Of a stretch of 64,000 nt of DNA, positions 51,281 through 60,486 are shown piece after piece (position 1 is the first letter of the stretch; each line of letters starts with the position of its first letter). The position numbers and the translations under genes were made by a program. The notes under the pieces were generated by a model that searched no databases, had not been told where the DNA came from, and saw only the letters and a program-made list of their open reading frames with translations. The DNA is taken from positions 124,001 to 188,000 of the forward strand of contig JANXBU010000001.1 of NCBI GenBank assembly GCA_025060505.1, written 5' to 3'. The DNA is from Candidatus Calescibacterium sp. GTDB taxonomy: Bacteria; Calescibacteriota; Calescibacteriia; Calescibacteriales; Calescibacteriaceae.

Positions 51281-52270
51281 ATGAAAGTTCTTGTGACTGG
51301 TGCAACAGGATTTGTTGGACAGAATTTGGTTTCCGAGCTTCTGAAAAGGGGATATTCTGTTTCAGTTATTGTCAGATCAAGAAAAAAGCTACTCCTTTCG
51401 GAGGATGTTGAAATTATAGATGGAGATATAACTGATCCAAAAACTTTTAATCCAAAAATTCTGAATGGAGTCGATGTTGTATTTCATGTTGCGGGTCTTG
51501 TTTCTTCTTTTAGTAAACAGGAATATATGCGCGTGAATTTCTGGGGAACAAAAAGTTTTGTTGAAATGATAATTGACTCCGGGTACAAGCCAAAATTTAT
51601 CTATACATCATCCATAGCTGCCGTGGGACCAGCAAAAGATCACAATTCTGTAATAACAGAAGAAGATATACCTCATCCTGTTGACTACTATGGTGAATCA
51701 AAGAGAAAAGCCGAAGAGTTCCTTATTCTCATGAAGAACAAGATTAATTCTGTTATTCTGAGACCGACTGCCATATACGGTTATTTAGATAAAGCCTTGC
51801 TTCCTTTCTTTGAGTTGTCTTCTAAGTTTTTATTCCCGGTCATTTCTGGATCTGTTATGTCTCTTATTCATATTTCAGATGTTGTAAATGCTCATATTCT
51901 CGCTGCTGAAAAGGAAACCGAATCTGCCGACATATTCAACCTATCGGATGGTTATAGATATACTATGGCTGAAGTGTTTGAGATGATAAACCAAATATCT
52001 ACAGAGCAATTTTCAAGAAAGTTGAGAAAGATCGTAATTCCAAGAGAACTTCTTGTTTTTATATCTTATATTATGAGGTTGATTCCACCTCGTATCGGAG
52101 ATTCAATGAAATTAATATCACCTGATATTCTACTCAGAATATCTCAGAAAAACTGGTATTGCACATATGAAAAAGCTGAAAAAAAACTTGGATTTAAACC
52201 ATCTTATGTAGCAAAAGAAGGATTGAGACAAGCTCTGCTTTGGTATTGGAAGAAAAGTCCTTTTGTATAA
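51281..52270 (+). CDS. NAD-dependent epimerase/dehydratase
   Basis: MKVLVTGATGFVGQNLVSELLKRG, YYGESKRKAE. Confidence 0.92.
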   Translation: MKVLVTGATGFVGQNLVSELLKRGYSVSVIVRSRKKLLLSEDVEIIDGDITDPKTFNPKILNGVDVVFHVAGLVSSFSKQEYMRVNFWGTKSFVEMIIDSGYKPKFIYTSSIAAVGPAKDHNSVITEEDIPHPVDYYGESKRKAEEFLILMKNKINSVILRPTAIYGYLDKALLPFFELSSKFLFPVISGSVMSLIHISDVVNAHILAAEKETESADIFNLSDGYRYTMAEVFEMINQISTEQFSRKLRKIVIPRELLVFISYIMRLIPPRIGDSMKLISPDILLRISQKNWYCTYEKAEKKLGFKPSYVAKEGLRQALLWYWKKSPFV

Positions 52271-52271
52271 T

Positions 52272-53246
52272 ATGATCAAAGTATCTTTAGTTGGACTTGG
52301 CTACTGGGGACCGAATCTTCTGAGAAATTTTTACAACCATAAGGATATATCCGTTGTTTCAATATGTGATTTAGATGAGGCTAAGGTAAAAAAATATCTT
52401 TCAATATATCCAAAAATTCAGTATGGTTCAACCAGCTTTGAAGATGTTCTGAAAGATCAATCTGAACTTGTTGTTATTGCAACTCCTCCCGAACTTCACT
52501 ATGAGCAAGCGAAAAAATCTCTTATAGCAGGAAAGAATATTCTTGTTGCAAAACCTTTTACTACTGACTCAAAAGGCGCAGAAGAACTAATTCAAATCGC
52601 AAATCAGAGAGGGTTAAGAATCTTTGTTGATCATACATTCGTTTTTCATCCTGTTGTGAACAAAATAAGAGAAATAATACAGCGCGGAGAGATAGGAAAA
52701 CCAGTGTACTTTGATAGTGAAAGAATAAAAGGAATTTATCAAAAAAATGTAGATGTTATATGGGATTTAGCAGTACATGATTTTTCTATATTGCTTCATT
52801 TAGGTTTTGAAATCAGAATAGAGGATGTTATTTCAAAAACTCTGTATGGAAGAGATAGAAGGGATATGGCTCACATATCTTTTTGCGGTAAAGATGGTAT
52901 GATAGGACACATTTATGTGAATTGGTTCTCTCCTTTGAAGATAAGGAAAATATTGATTGGCGGGGAAAAAGGACTTATATTCTGGGATGACGTTCACCCA
53001 TTTGAGAAGCTCAAGATATTTTATTATGATGATTCAAAACCTCAGGATTTTGAAAACCCTTTTTTCCCAACATATATCTCAGGTGATGTTAGAATTGTTA
53101 AGGTTGAAAACAGGGAAACTCTCTCAATAGAAGTCGAGAATATAATAAGCTCTCTCAAGGGCGGGGAGAAATTTCCATCTGACGGGATATTTGGTCTTGA
53201 GGTTGTAAAATTACTTGAACAGTGCGATGTTTTAGCGAGAGCTTAG
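52272..53246 (+). CDS. Gfo/Idh/MocA family oxidoreductase
   Basis: VSLVGLGYWGPNLLRNF, VAKPFTTDSKGAEELI, FVDHTFVFHPVVNKI. Confidence 0.92.
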   Translation: MIKVSLVGLGYWGPNLLRNFYNHKDISVVSICDLDEAKVKKYLSIYPKIQYGSTSFEDVLKDQSELVVIATPPELHYEQAKKSLIAGKNILVAKPFTTDSKGAEELIQIANQRGLRIFVDHTFVFHPVVNKIREIIQRGEIGKPVYFDSERIKGIYQKNVDVIWDLAVHDFSILLHLGFEIRIEDVISKTLYGRDRRDMAHISFCGKDGMIGHIYVNWFSPLKIRKILIGGEKGLIFWDDVHPFEKLKIFYYDDSKPQDFENPFFPTYISGDVRIVKVENRETLSIEVENIISSLKGGEKFPSDGIFGLEVVKLLEQCDVLARA

Positions 53247-53376
53247 ATTTAGTATTTTTTTGATTCTTTATACATTCTCTTTTAGATTTAACACGGTAGC
53301 GAAAATCCAAATTGATAAAGCAAAATGAGAAAAAAAATTAATCAGTGAGTAATTATGAAAGTAATAGGAGTAAATA

Positions 53377-54108
53377 ATGAGAACAATTGCTATAATACCT
53401 GTTTTTAACGAAGAGAAAGCTATACAAAAAATAGTTGGAAATTTTCAGAAGAACATTGTAGATCAGATATTGTTTGTGGATGATGGATCAACAGACTCTT
53501 CTTCAAAACAGATAAAAGATATAGTTGATTCTGAACTCGGAACAGACTTAAACATCAAGTGCATAACTCATCAATATAATATGGGGGTCGGAGCTGCTAT
53601 AAGAACAGGGATAAATTACGCTTTAGATAATCACTACGATGTAGTTGTTGTGATGGCTGGAAACGGAAAAGATGACCCGCGTGAAATACCTAAGCTTTTG
53701 CATCCGATATTTTATGAAGGATACGATTATGTTCAAGGTTCAAGATTTCTTGAAGGTGGAAGATGGGATAATCTTCCTCTGGCTCGTTATATTGGTATAA
53801 AGATGTACTCATATACTTGGACAATTCTTACGGGTAAAAAAATAACAGATGTTTCAAATGGTTTCAGAGCTTACAGAACATCTCTTTTTTCAGATAAAAG
53901 GATAAACATATGGCAAGAATGGCTTTCAAGATACGAACTTGAGTTTTACATACATTATAAGGTTCTCACTCTTGGTTACAAATTCAAAGAGGTTCCAGTG
54001 TCAAAAATATACCCTGTGAGTGGCAAATACACTAAAATAAGACCGATTATTGACTGGTGGAAAATTTTGAGACCTCTGATATACTTGAAATTGAGAATTA
54101 AAGATTAG
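53377..54108 (+). CDS. Glycosyltransferase family 2 (polyprenyl-phosphate sugar transferase-like)
   Basis: IIPVFNEEKAIQKIV, FVDDGSTDSSSKQIK, NMGVGAAIRTGI. Confidence 0.9.
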   Translation: MRTIAIIPVFNEEKAIQKIVGNFQKNIVDQILFVDDGSTDSSSKQIKDIVDSELGTDLNIKCITHQYNMGVGAAIRTGINYALDNHYDVVVVMAGNGKDDPREIPKLLHPIFYEGYDYVQGSRFLEGGRWDNLPLARYIGIKMYSYTWTILTGKKITDVSNGFRAYRTSLFSDKRINIWQEWLSRYELEFYIHYKVLTLGYKFKEVPVSKIYPVSGKYTKIRPIIDWWKILRPLIYLKLRIKD

Positions 54109-54226
54109 TTACCTAAGAGAACTTTGATTCTGGTTGATATATCTTATGCTTTTTATTTTGGTATATTTAATGCAGTGATTTTTCTCAGTTTTTAATTTTA
54201 TTGTGTATGTTTATAGATTTTTCTTT

Positions 54227-54838
54227 ATGGAGCATGACAGATTCTTTCATAAACTATCTCTTGTGGAGAGTGATGAAGTAGGTGAGGGAACGCGTATTTG
54301 GGCATTCACTCATGTTCTCAAGGGTTCGAAAATAGGAAGGTTCTGCAATATAGGAGAACACTGCTACATTGAATCTGGAGTCGTTATAGGTGACTACTGT
54401 ACCATAAAAAATGGTATATGTTTATGGGAAGGTATAACTCTTGAAGAACACGTTTTTCTGGGACCTTGCGCAGTTTTTACAAACGATAAGTATCCGAGGA
54501 GCAGAAACAAAGATTGGGAGCTAAAAAGAACGCTTATCAGGAGATATGCTACGGTTGGTGCGGGAGCTGTTGTTTTGTGCGGAATTGAAATTGGAAGGTT
54601 TTCTTTAATAGGTGCTGGTGCAGTTGTTACTAAATCTGTGCCAGATTTTGCTATTGTATATGGAAATCCAGCGAGAATCAAAGGGTATGCATGTGCCTGC
54701 GGGAGAGTCTTATTGAATATACAAAAAATAAAAAGAAATAATGGGAAAAAAATAGATGTAAGGTGCAAATTTTGCGGACGAATTTACAGGTACAGGAGTA
54801 AAACACTCGAGTGGATTGGTGGGGAAAAATTACCCTGA
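54227..54838 (+). CDS. Left-handed beta-helix acyltransferase (WbpD-like)
   Basis: Hexapeptide repeats IGRFCNIGEHCYIESGVVIGDYCTIKNG, VTKSVPDFAIVYGNPARIKGYACACG...CKFCGRIY. Confidence 0.9.
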   Translation: MEHDRFFHKLSLVESDEVGEGTRIWAFTHVLKGSKIGRFCNIGEHCYIESGVVIGDYCTIKNGICLWEGITLEEHVFLGPCAVFTNDKYPRSRNKDWELKRTLIRRYATVGAGAVVLCGIEIGRFSLIGAGAVVTKSVPDFAIVYGNPARIKGYACACGRVLLNIQKIKRNNGKKIDVRCKFCGRIYRYRSKTLEWIGGEKLP

Positions 54839-54875
54839 TTTTTTCGTATAGAAGAAAAGATGATGTAAATGAAAA

Positions 54876-55988
54876 TTAAATTCGTACAAAACTAAATTCT
54901 TCTCTCGTTTGTCCCCAGAGTTTTTTGTCGGAAATAAATCCGCCACCTATAATTTTTTCATTCTCATAAAATACACAAGCTTGCCCCGGAACTACTGGAC
55001 CGTATTCTTCATGGAACTCTACATAAGTTCTCTTACCGTTAGAAATTATTCTTCCCGAACTTCCCTGATGGCTGTATCTTACTTTTATAATACATTCTAT
55101 TCCGTTTTTCGCTCGTTCTTCAATATCTTTATTCGCAAATGTGAGGTTCTCAACACAGAAATTTTTTGTGAGCAACCTGTGCTTTTCTCCAACTACTATT
55201 TCGTTTTTATCTTTATTTATGTCAATAACATACATGGGTTTTCCGAGTCTGACGCCAAGTCCCCTTCTTTGTCCAACTGTGAGAAAATAGTATCCACTGT
55301 GATGCCCGACAACATTACCTTTTTCATCTTTTATTTTTCCGATCCTCTCGTCAAGACCAAATCCTTTGAGAACATCTTTTATTTCTTTTCCTTCTGTAAA
55401 GCATATATCTTGGCTGTCTTTTTTATCTGCGACCGGTAGATTCAATTCTTCGGCTATTTTTCTTACTTGTGATTTCAGAAGCTTTCCAACAGGGAATATT
55501 ATTTTCTTCAATTTTTCAGATGTTAAACCGAAGAGAAAATAAGATTGATCTTTTTGATGATCCGGAGCCTTAGATACATAATAATTCCCATTTTCTTTGA
55601 TTTTTACTGCATAGTGCCCCGTTGCTATGTAGTCAGCGGAAATTTCTTCAGCTTTTTTCAACAATATATCAAACTTGATATAGTTATTACAATGAACACA
55701 AGGTATTGGTGTTCTTGCATTTCTGTATTCTGATATAAAGTTTTCTATGACAAATTTTCTGAATTCTTCTCTCATATCGAGTATATAGAATGGTATTCTT
55801 ATTTTTCTTGCAACTCTTTCTGCATCTGATAGATCGTATATTGTGCAACAGGTTCTGCCGTGCGATTTTGCTTTTGTATCATACAGAAGGAGGCTTACAC
55901 CTACAACATCGAATCCCATCTGCTTGAGGAGTACAGCGGATACAGAGGAATCAACACCCCCACTCATTGCAACTATTACTCTCTTCAT
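54876..55988 (-). CDS. mnmA: tRNA-specific 2-thiouridylase MnmA
   Basis: MKRVIVAMSGGVDSSVSAVLLKQ, PIPCVHCNNYIKFD, KKDSQDICF, GQACVFYENEKIIGGGFI. Confidence 0.95.
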   Translation of the reverse strand: MKRVIVAMSGGVDSSVSAVLLKQMGFDVVGVSLLLYDTKAKSHGRTCCTIYDLSDAERVARKIRIPFYILDMREEFRKFVIENFISEYRNARTPIPCVHCNNYIKFDILLKKAEEISADYIATGHYAVKIKENGNYYVSKAPDHQKDQSYFLFGLTSEKLKKIIFPVGKLLKSQVRKIAEELNLPVADKKDSQDICFTEGKEIKDVLKGFGLDERIGKIKDEKGNVVGHHSGYYFLTVGQRRGLGVRLGKPMYVIDINKDKNEIVVGEKHRLLTKNFCVENLTFANKDIEERAKNGIECIIKVRYSHQGSSGRIISNGKRTYVEFHEEYGPVVPGQACVFYENEKIIGGGFISDKKLWGQTREEFSFVRI

Positions 55989-56217
55989 ATTCTGATATAT
56001 TATCAAGAAAGAGCTTTCTTTTTGTTTTCTTTGAAATTTTGGATGTTTTCAGGGGTTTTTTGTTTTGAATGAAATAGAAATACGATGGAGTATTTTTTGA
56101 TCTGTTATTTATCTATTTGATTATGTTTGGATTGTCAAATAAATTTTCGTAAATTATATACCATATGGTTGGTAGTTTTTACATTTAAGCTGTATCAACA
56201 GAAGGGAGGTGAAGATT

Positions 56218-56643
56218 ATGGTTTTGTTTCCTTCACAGCAGTGGATAGATGAGCTGATTAAAATAGCTCTTGGAAATAATGAGTTAAGAGAGGTTGGCAA
56301 AACATGGACATATGGAGGAGTTATTACAGTTCTTGAGCCAGATGATAAGTTTGATGGGAGAGTTTGTTCGTACTTCTATATTGATAAGGGAGATATAAAA
56401 GAAGCTCAAATAATAAAAAGTGAAGAGGAAAGACAGTCAGCATTCACGATATATGCGAGGTATTCAACTTGGAAAAGCATAGTGAAGGGTGAATCAGATC
56501 CGATTCAGGAGTTTATGAAAGGAACAATAAAAGTGAAAGGAAATATAGGGCTACTTATGCAGTATGCTCCAATGATACAGAAGTTTGTAGGACTATTGAG
56601 AATGGTTCCAACGAAGTTTGCTGACGAGATGCAGGAGAAATAA
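56218..56643 (+). CDS. SCP2-like sterol-binding domain protein
   Basis: FMKGTIKVKGNIGLLMQYAPMIQKF near the C-terminus; SD GGGAGGTGAAG. Confidence 0.6.
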   Translation: MVLFPSQQWIDELIKIALGNNELREVGKTWTYGGVITVLEPDDKFDGRVCSYFYIDKGDIKEAQIIKSEEERQSAFTIYARYSTWKSIVKGESDPIQEFMKGTIKVKGNIGLLMQYAPMIQKFVGLLRMVPTKFADEMQEK

Positions 56644-56920
56644 TTAGGAAGAATATCTCTGCCTAAATTGTTTTGTCTCGCATCTGTTCTGAAAACCGGA
56701 ACTTTTGATCTATAGAGAAACTGATGTTTGCAGCAGAGTAAAGACGGATAACTTTCTTTTTCCAAACTTTGTTTAAGAACTACAGTGTTCTCTGGAATTG
56801 CAAATCATGGAATAATTACCGAGATGAGAATCTTTTTGAAATATAATTATGAAGGGTAAAACAGGAAATATCTCAAAAACTTCTTTTTACGACATATAAA
56901 GCACTATTGTGATTGTAGTT

Positions 56921-57877
56921 ATGATAATTTCTATTCCAAAGGTAAAGATTTCTCATTATACGGATTTGGAAAACATAACGGGTGCAACGATTTTTATTTT
57001 TGATGAACCACTTTTGTGTGCTGCCGATAAAAGGGGTGGAGCTCAGACTACAAGACAGACTGATGCCTTGTTTCCGCCACACATATCTTTGGGAATAGAT
57101 GCTCTTGTTTTAAGTGGAGGTAGTGCTTTTGGTTTGAATTCTGCAGCACCAGTTATGCAGTTTTTAAGAGAGCAGGGTATAGGTTTTGGAATAGGAAATG
57201 TAAGAGTTCCAAGAGTTCCAACAGCTTGTATATTTGATCTTCTTATAGGAAATCCTGTTCCACCTGAACCAGAAAAGATATATAAATCTTGTAGTTCTGC
57301 GGATTATTGGTTCTCTGAACAGGATTTTGGGAGCGTTGGAGCTGGAACCGGTGCAACTTGCGGTAAGATATTTGGAGTAAAATATTCAACAAAGGCTGGA
57401 ATTGGCTTTGCTTGGTCTTCCATAAAAGATGAACAAGGATACGACGTCAGGAACTTTGTTTTTGCAGTTGTAAATGCTTTTGGAAATATCTCGGATAATG
57501 GAAAAATAGTAGCAGGAGCGAGAAAAGATGGAGGATTCTTTGATTTTGTTGAAGAGGGAGAGTTTCATCCGCCACAATATCCGCAAGACTACTTTTCATC
57601 AACTGTACTTTTGGTTGGTTTTACCGAAGGGACGTTTGGTCTATCTGAGCTTGCTATACTTTCTCAAGCTATGAACTCTGCTTTGGCAAGCTGTGTAAAA
57701 CCAGCTCACACACCTTTTGATGGAGATATAGCTTTTGCTATCTCTTGTGCCACAAAAAAAGCAAATATATTTGATGTGTTTGGAGAATTCTACCGTCTCA
57801 CCAAAAAAGCTGTGTTGGACTCTATAAAGAAAGCAAAATCTCTTGGCGGAATACCGAATTATTCTGGACTTATGTAA
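56921..57877 (+). CDS. P1-family (DmpA/S58-like) peptidase
   Basis: GGAQTTRQTDALFPPH, DALVLSGGSAFGLNSAAPVMQFL, GTGATCGK. Confidence 0.88.
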   Translation: MIISIPKVKISHYTDLENITGATIFIFDEPLLCAADKRGGAQTTRQTDALFPPHISLGIDALVLSGGSAFGLNSAAPVMQFLREQGIGFGIGNVRVPRVPTACIFDLLIGNPVPPEPEKIYKSCSSADYWFSEQDFGSVGAGTGATCGKIFGVKYSTKAGIGFAWSSIKDEQGYDVRNFVFAVVNAFGNISDNGKIVAGARKDGGFFDFVEEGEFHPPQYPQDYFSSTVLLVGFTEGTFGLSELAILSQAMNSALASCVKPAHTPFDGDIAFAISCATKKANIFDVFGEFYRLTKKAVLDSIKKAKSLGGIPNYSGLM

Positions 57878-57963
57878 TTGACAAAGAACAAAATCAATTT
57901 AAAAAATCTGTTGAGGTATTTTTCCTAACAGGTGTTCGGAAATTTGATAAGAGTTTCTTTTTC

Positions 57964-59010
57964 TTATTTCATAACCTCTCTATATGTTTCAAGAATTTGC
58001 TGCGCTGCATTTTTCCAAGAGAAGAATTTAGCTCTTTCAAGTCCTTTTTCTGAAAGTTTCTGCTGTAAGCTCGGCGAACTGATTATTTTCTCCATTTTTT
58101 CTATCATTTCATCAACAGAAGATGGATCACATTTTTCAGCTGCTTCATCTCCAATCTCATCTTGTGCTGTACCGCGAGATGTAAGAACTGGGCATCCACA
58201 CGCCATTGCTTCTACAACCGGGAGTCCGAATCCTCCGTAAGTTGCTGGGAAGAAAAGCATATCTGAAATATTGTATAAATCGCACAACTGTTCTTTACTC
58301 ACATATCCGATGTTTATTATATTGTTTTTATGTGTTTGTATATATTCAGATATATCTTTCCCGACAAATATTGCTTTTACACCTTTATACTTTTGAGTAA
58401 TGTTTGTTATGGTGAACAAAATATTTCTGATATTTCTTTGTGTATCATCTGTGATTACGCATAAAATGAATCTATCTCCTCCGTATTTGCTTTTAAATTC
58501 TTTTTTCTTTTCTGAAACATAGTTTTGATCTTTTTTTGTGAATATATCAGATACACCGTTGTATATAACCTTTATCTTTTTTTCTGGAATTCCAAGCTCC
58601 TCAACTATTAATCTTTTTGAAAAGTTAGATATTGTAATTACCAGATCTGCAAGGTTACACATTTTCTTTAATTTCTTTTTTCTTCCGTGTGTATCGTGTA
58701 ATGTCAAGATGTATTTTTTAGCAATTATTCCAAAACATAATCTATTTGCAAGACCATGATATATATCAAATTTGTTTGGACTGAATGCTAACGGTAGAAA
58801 ATCTCCACCTATACTAAGAGATAAAAGTTTTTCAATTTTAACATTTACATCTAATTTATGGATGCTTTTCCATCGAGAAGTTCTGACACCTACAAAATAT
58901 TGGTTTGTTGGATCTGCAAGATAAATATTCTTTACTATCTCATACGAATATGTGCTCAGTCCCATTTTGAGATCTTCAAATATAGATGTCCCGTCAAAAA
59001 GTATTTTCAT
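57964..59010 (-). CDS. Glycosyltransferase family 1/4
   Basis: VIYNGVSDIFTKK, FFPATYGGFGLPVVEAMACGCPVLTSRGTAQDEIGDEAA. Confidence 0.92.
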   Translation of the reverse strand: MKILFDGTSIFEDLKMGLSTYSYEIVKNIYLADPTNQYFVGVRTSRWKSIHKLDVNVKIEKLLSLSIGGDFLPLAFSPNKFDIYHGLANRLCFGIIAKKYILTLHDTHGRKKKLKKMCNLADLVITISNFSKRLIVEELGIPEKKIKVIYNGVSDIFTKKDQNYVSEKKKEFKSKYGGDRFILCVITDDTQRNIRNILFTITNITQKYKGVKAIFVGKDISEYIQTHKNNIINIGYVSKEQLCDLYNISDMLFFPATYGGFGLPVVEAMACGCPVLTSRGTAQDEIGDEAAEKCDPSSVDEMIEKMEKIISSPSLQQKLSEKGLERAKFFSWKNAAQQILETYREVMK

Positions 59011-59028
59011 CTTTGTTTGTTCTTTTTT

Positions 59029-60345
59029 CTATTGACTCCTAGAGATGATTATCTGCTTTTTTCCATCTTTGCTTTGCTCTTTATATATAACAACTTCTTT
59101 TCCACTTTGATCATATACTTTTGGAATGGGTTTTTTTTCCGTTTCAGATTTAGGTTTTAGTGGTGTTATGTTCTTTATAAATATTGTAGCGAAGGTTCCG
59201 GGCTTCAGAGAAAACGAAAGTTCTATTTTTTTCATTCCGCTGTGGTGTTCATCTTCTTGTATTTTCCATTGAACTTCGTCTGGTCTTTCCCAAGCATTTC
59301 TTATGCTTTTTGCAAAGTTTATTCTGCTATCTCCAGTATCAAACATAGAAAGAGAAACTTTTTCTTCTTTGAGAATATCTTCATATATTTCTTTGACTTC
59401 CGGAGGTATCTGAGCATCTTTATGAGGCAGAGGTATTTTTACATTCTTTATAAGTGATACATGTGATATATCTGGTTTATATGGGAAGACGAAATTACCA
59501 ACAAAATACGGAAAAAAATAGTGATGATGGAATCTTTTTTTTACAAGTTCTGCGAGTATCTTGTTGAATATGTAATTCTGATATACTTCAAGGTAAAGGC
59601 GAGCAAGACGAGCTTCTATTCTGAAAAAGGCGCTTCTGAAATCGTTTGGTCTGCGCACAAGGTATCTTAGGACTTCTATGTCATTTTTTTCCTGAGCTTC
59701 AACAAGGCACTCAGACCATCTTCCCCATTTTTCTCTCATTATTTTCTTGAATTTTTTTACCCGGCTTCTATCGCTATCAGATAGAGCTTGGAAATGAATC
59801 TTCAGGGCTCCCTCCCAGTCTTTCATAAGCACACGTTTGCCTATAAAGTCAATTATTTCTGGTTCATTCATTTTTTCATCCGCAAAGTGTCTGGCAGATC
59901 CAAATCTCTGCTCATCAAAGTAGTTAGGAAATCCAAGAGATGATACTAACTTTATATTTTCTTCATATTCCTTCATTTCATCTGGATGAATGTCTCTTAA
60001 TGTTATGTTGAATAGGTTTCTCAAAATGTTTCTTGAAGATAGAGTTTCATTTGTGTTTCCAACAATTTCTCCCTCCCAGTTTTCACCTTCTATTCTTCTT
60101 GGAAGTTTTTCTTTCTTCTCAACCGCTATGTACTGCTTAGCAACTGCGTATTTATCTTTTAGACCACAGGAGTAAACAGATGTTCTTGGAATTTTGAACC
60201 TTCTTGCAATCTCATTCATAACAGATAGAGTATCTACCATCTGCTTTTTAACGAGGTAGACTGTAAACCTTCCGTCTCTTGTTATTGTTCCTTCTTTCAG
60301 TATTTCCTCAACTACAAAATCCTCGGGTTTGTATTTTACTTTCAT
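59029..60345 (-). CDS. truD: tRNA pseudouridine synthase TruD
   Basis: KYKPEDFVVEEI, FTVYLVKKQMVDTL, SVYSCGLKDKYAVAKQYIAV, GFPNYFDEQRFGS. Confidence 0.92.
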   Translation of the reverse strand: MKVKYKPEDFVVEEILKEGTITRDGRFTVYLVKKQMVDTLSVMNEIARRFKIPRTSVYSCGLKDKYAVAKQYIAVEKKEKLPRRIEGENWEGEIVGNTNETLSSRNILRNLFNITLRDIHPDEMKEYEENIKLVSSLGFPNYFDEQRFGSARHFADEKMNEPEIIDFIGKRVLMKDWEGALKIHFQALSDSDRSRVKKFKKIMREKWGRWSECLVEAQEKNDIEVLRYLVRRPNDFRSAFFRIEARLARLYLEVYQNYIFNKILAELVKKRFHHHYFFPYFVGNFVFPYKPDISHVSLIKNVKIPLPHKDAQIPPEVKEIYEDILKEEKVSLSMFDTGDSRINFAKSIRNAWERPDEVQWKIQEDEHHSGMKKIELSFSLKPGTFATIFIKNITPLKPKSETEKKPIPKVYDQSGKEVVIYKEQSKDGKKQIIISRSQ

Positions 60346-60441
60346 AATGTTTTGGAGATTTTTTGCCTTAAGATTACATCAGTAAAACAATGGGATTAAA
60401 ATATCAAAAACTCAAAATTTTGATTCAAATTCCTTGATAAA

Positions 60442-60486
60442 TTAGTTTTACTCCTGAAAATTTCGCTTCTGAGAATTTTACTCCTG
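60442..60486. repeat. 15-bp imperfect tandem array (3 units) across the FlhA stop
   Basis: TTAGTTTTACTCCTG / AAAATTTCGCTTCTG / AGAATTTTACTCCTG on +. Confidence 0.9.

Noticed and set aside
54909-55439. 176-aa plus-strand ORF
   Set aside because: Antisense to the well-supported mnmA coding sequence; Phe/Tyr-rich translation typical of antisense in AT-rich DNA.
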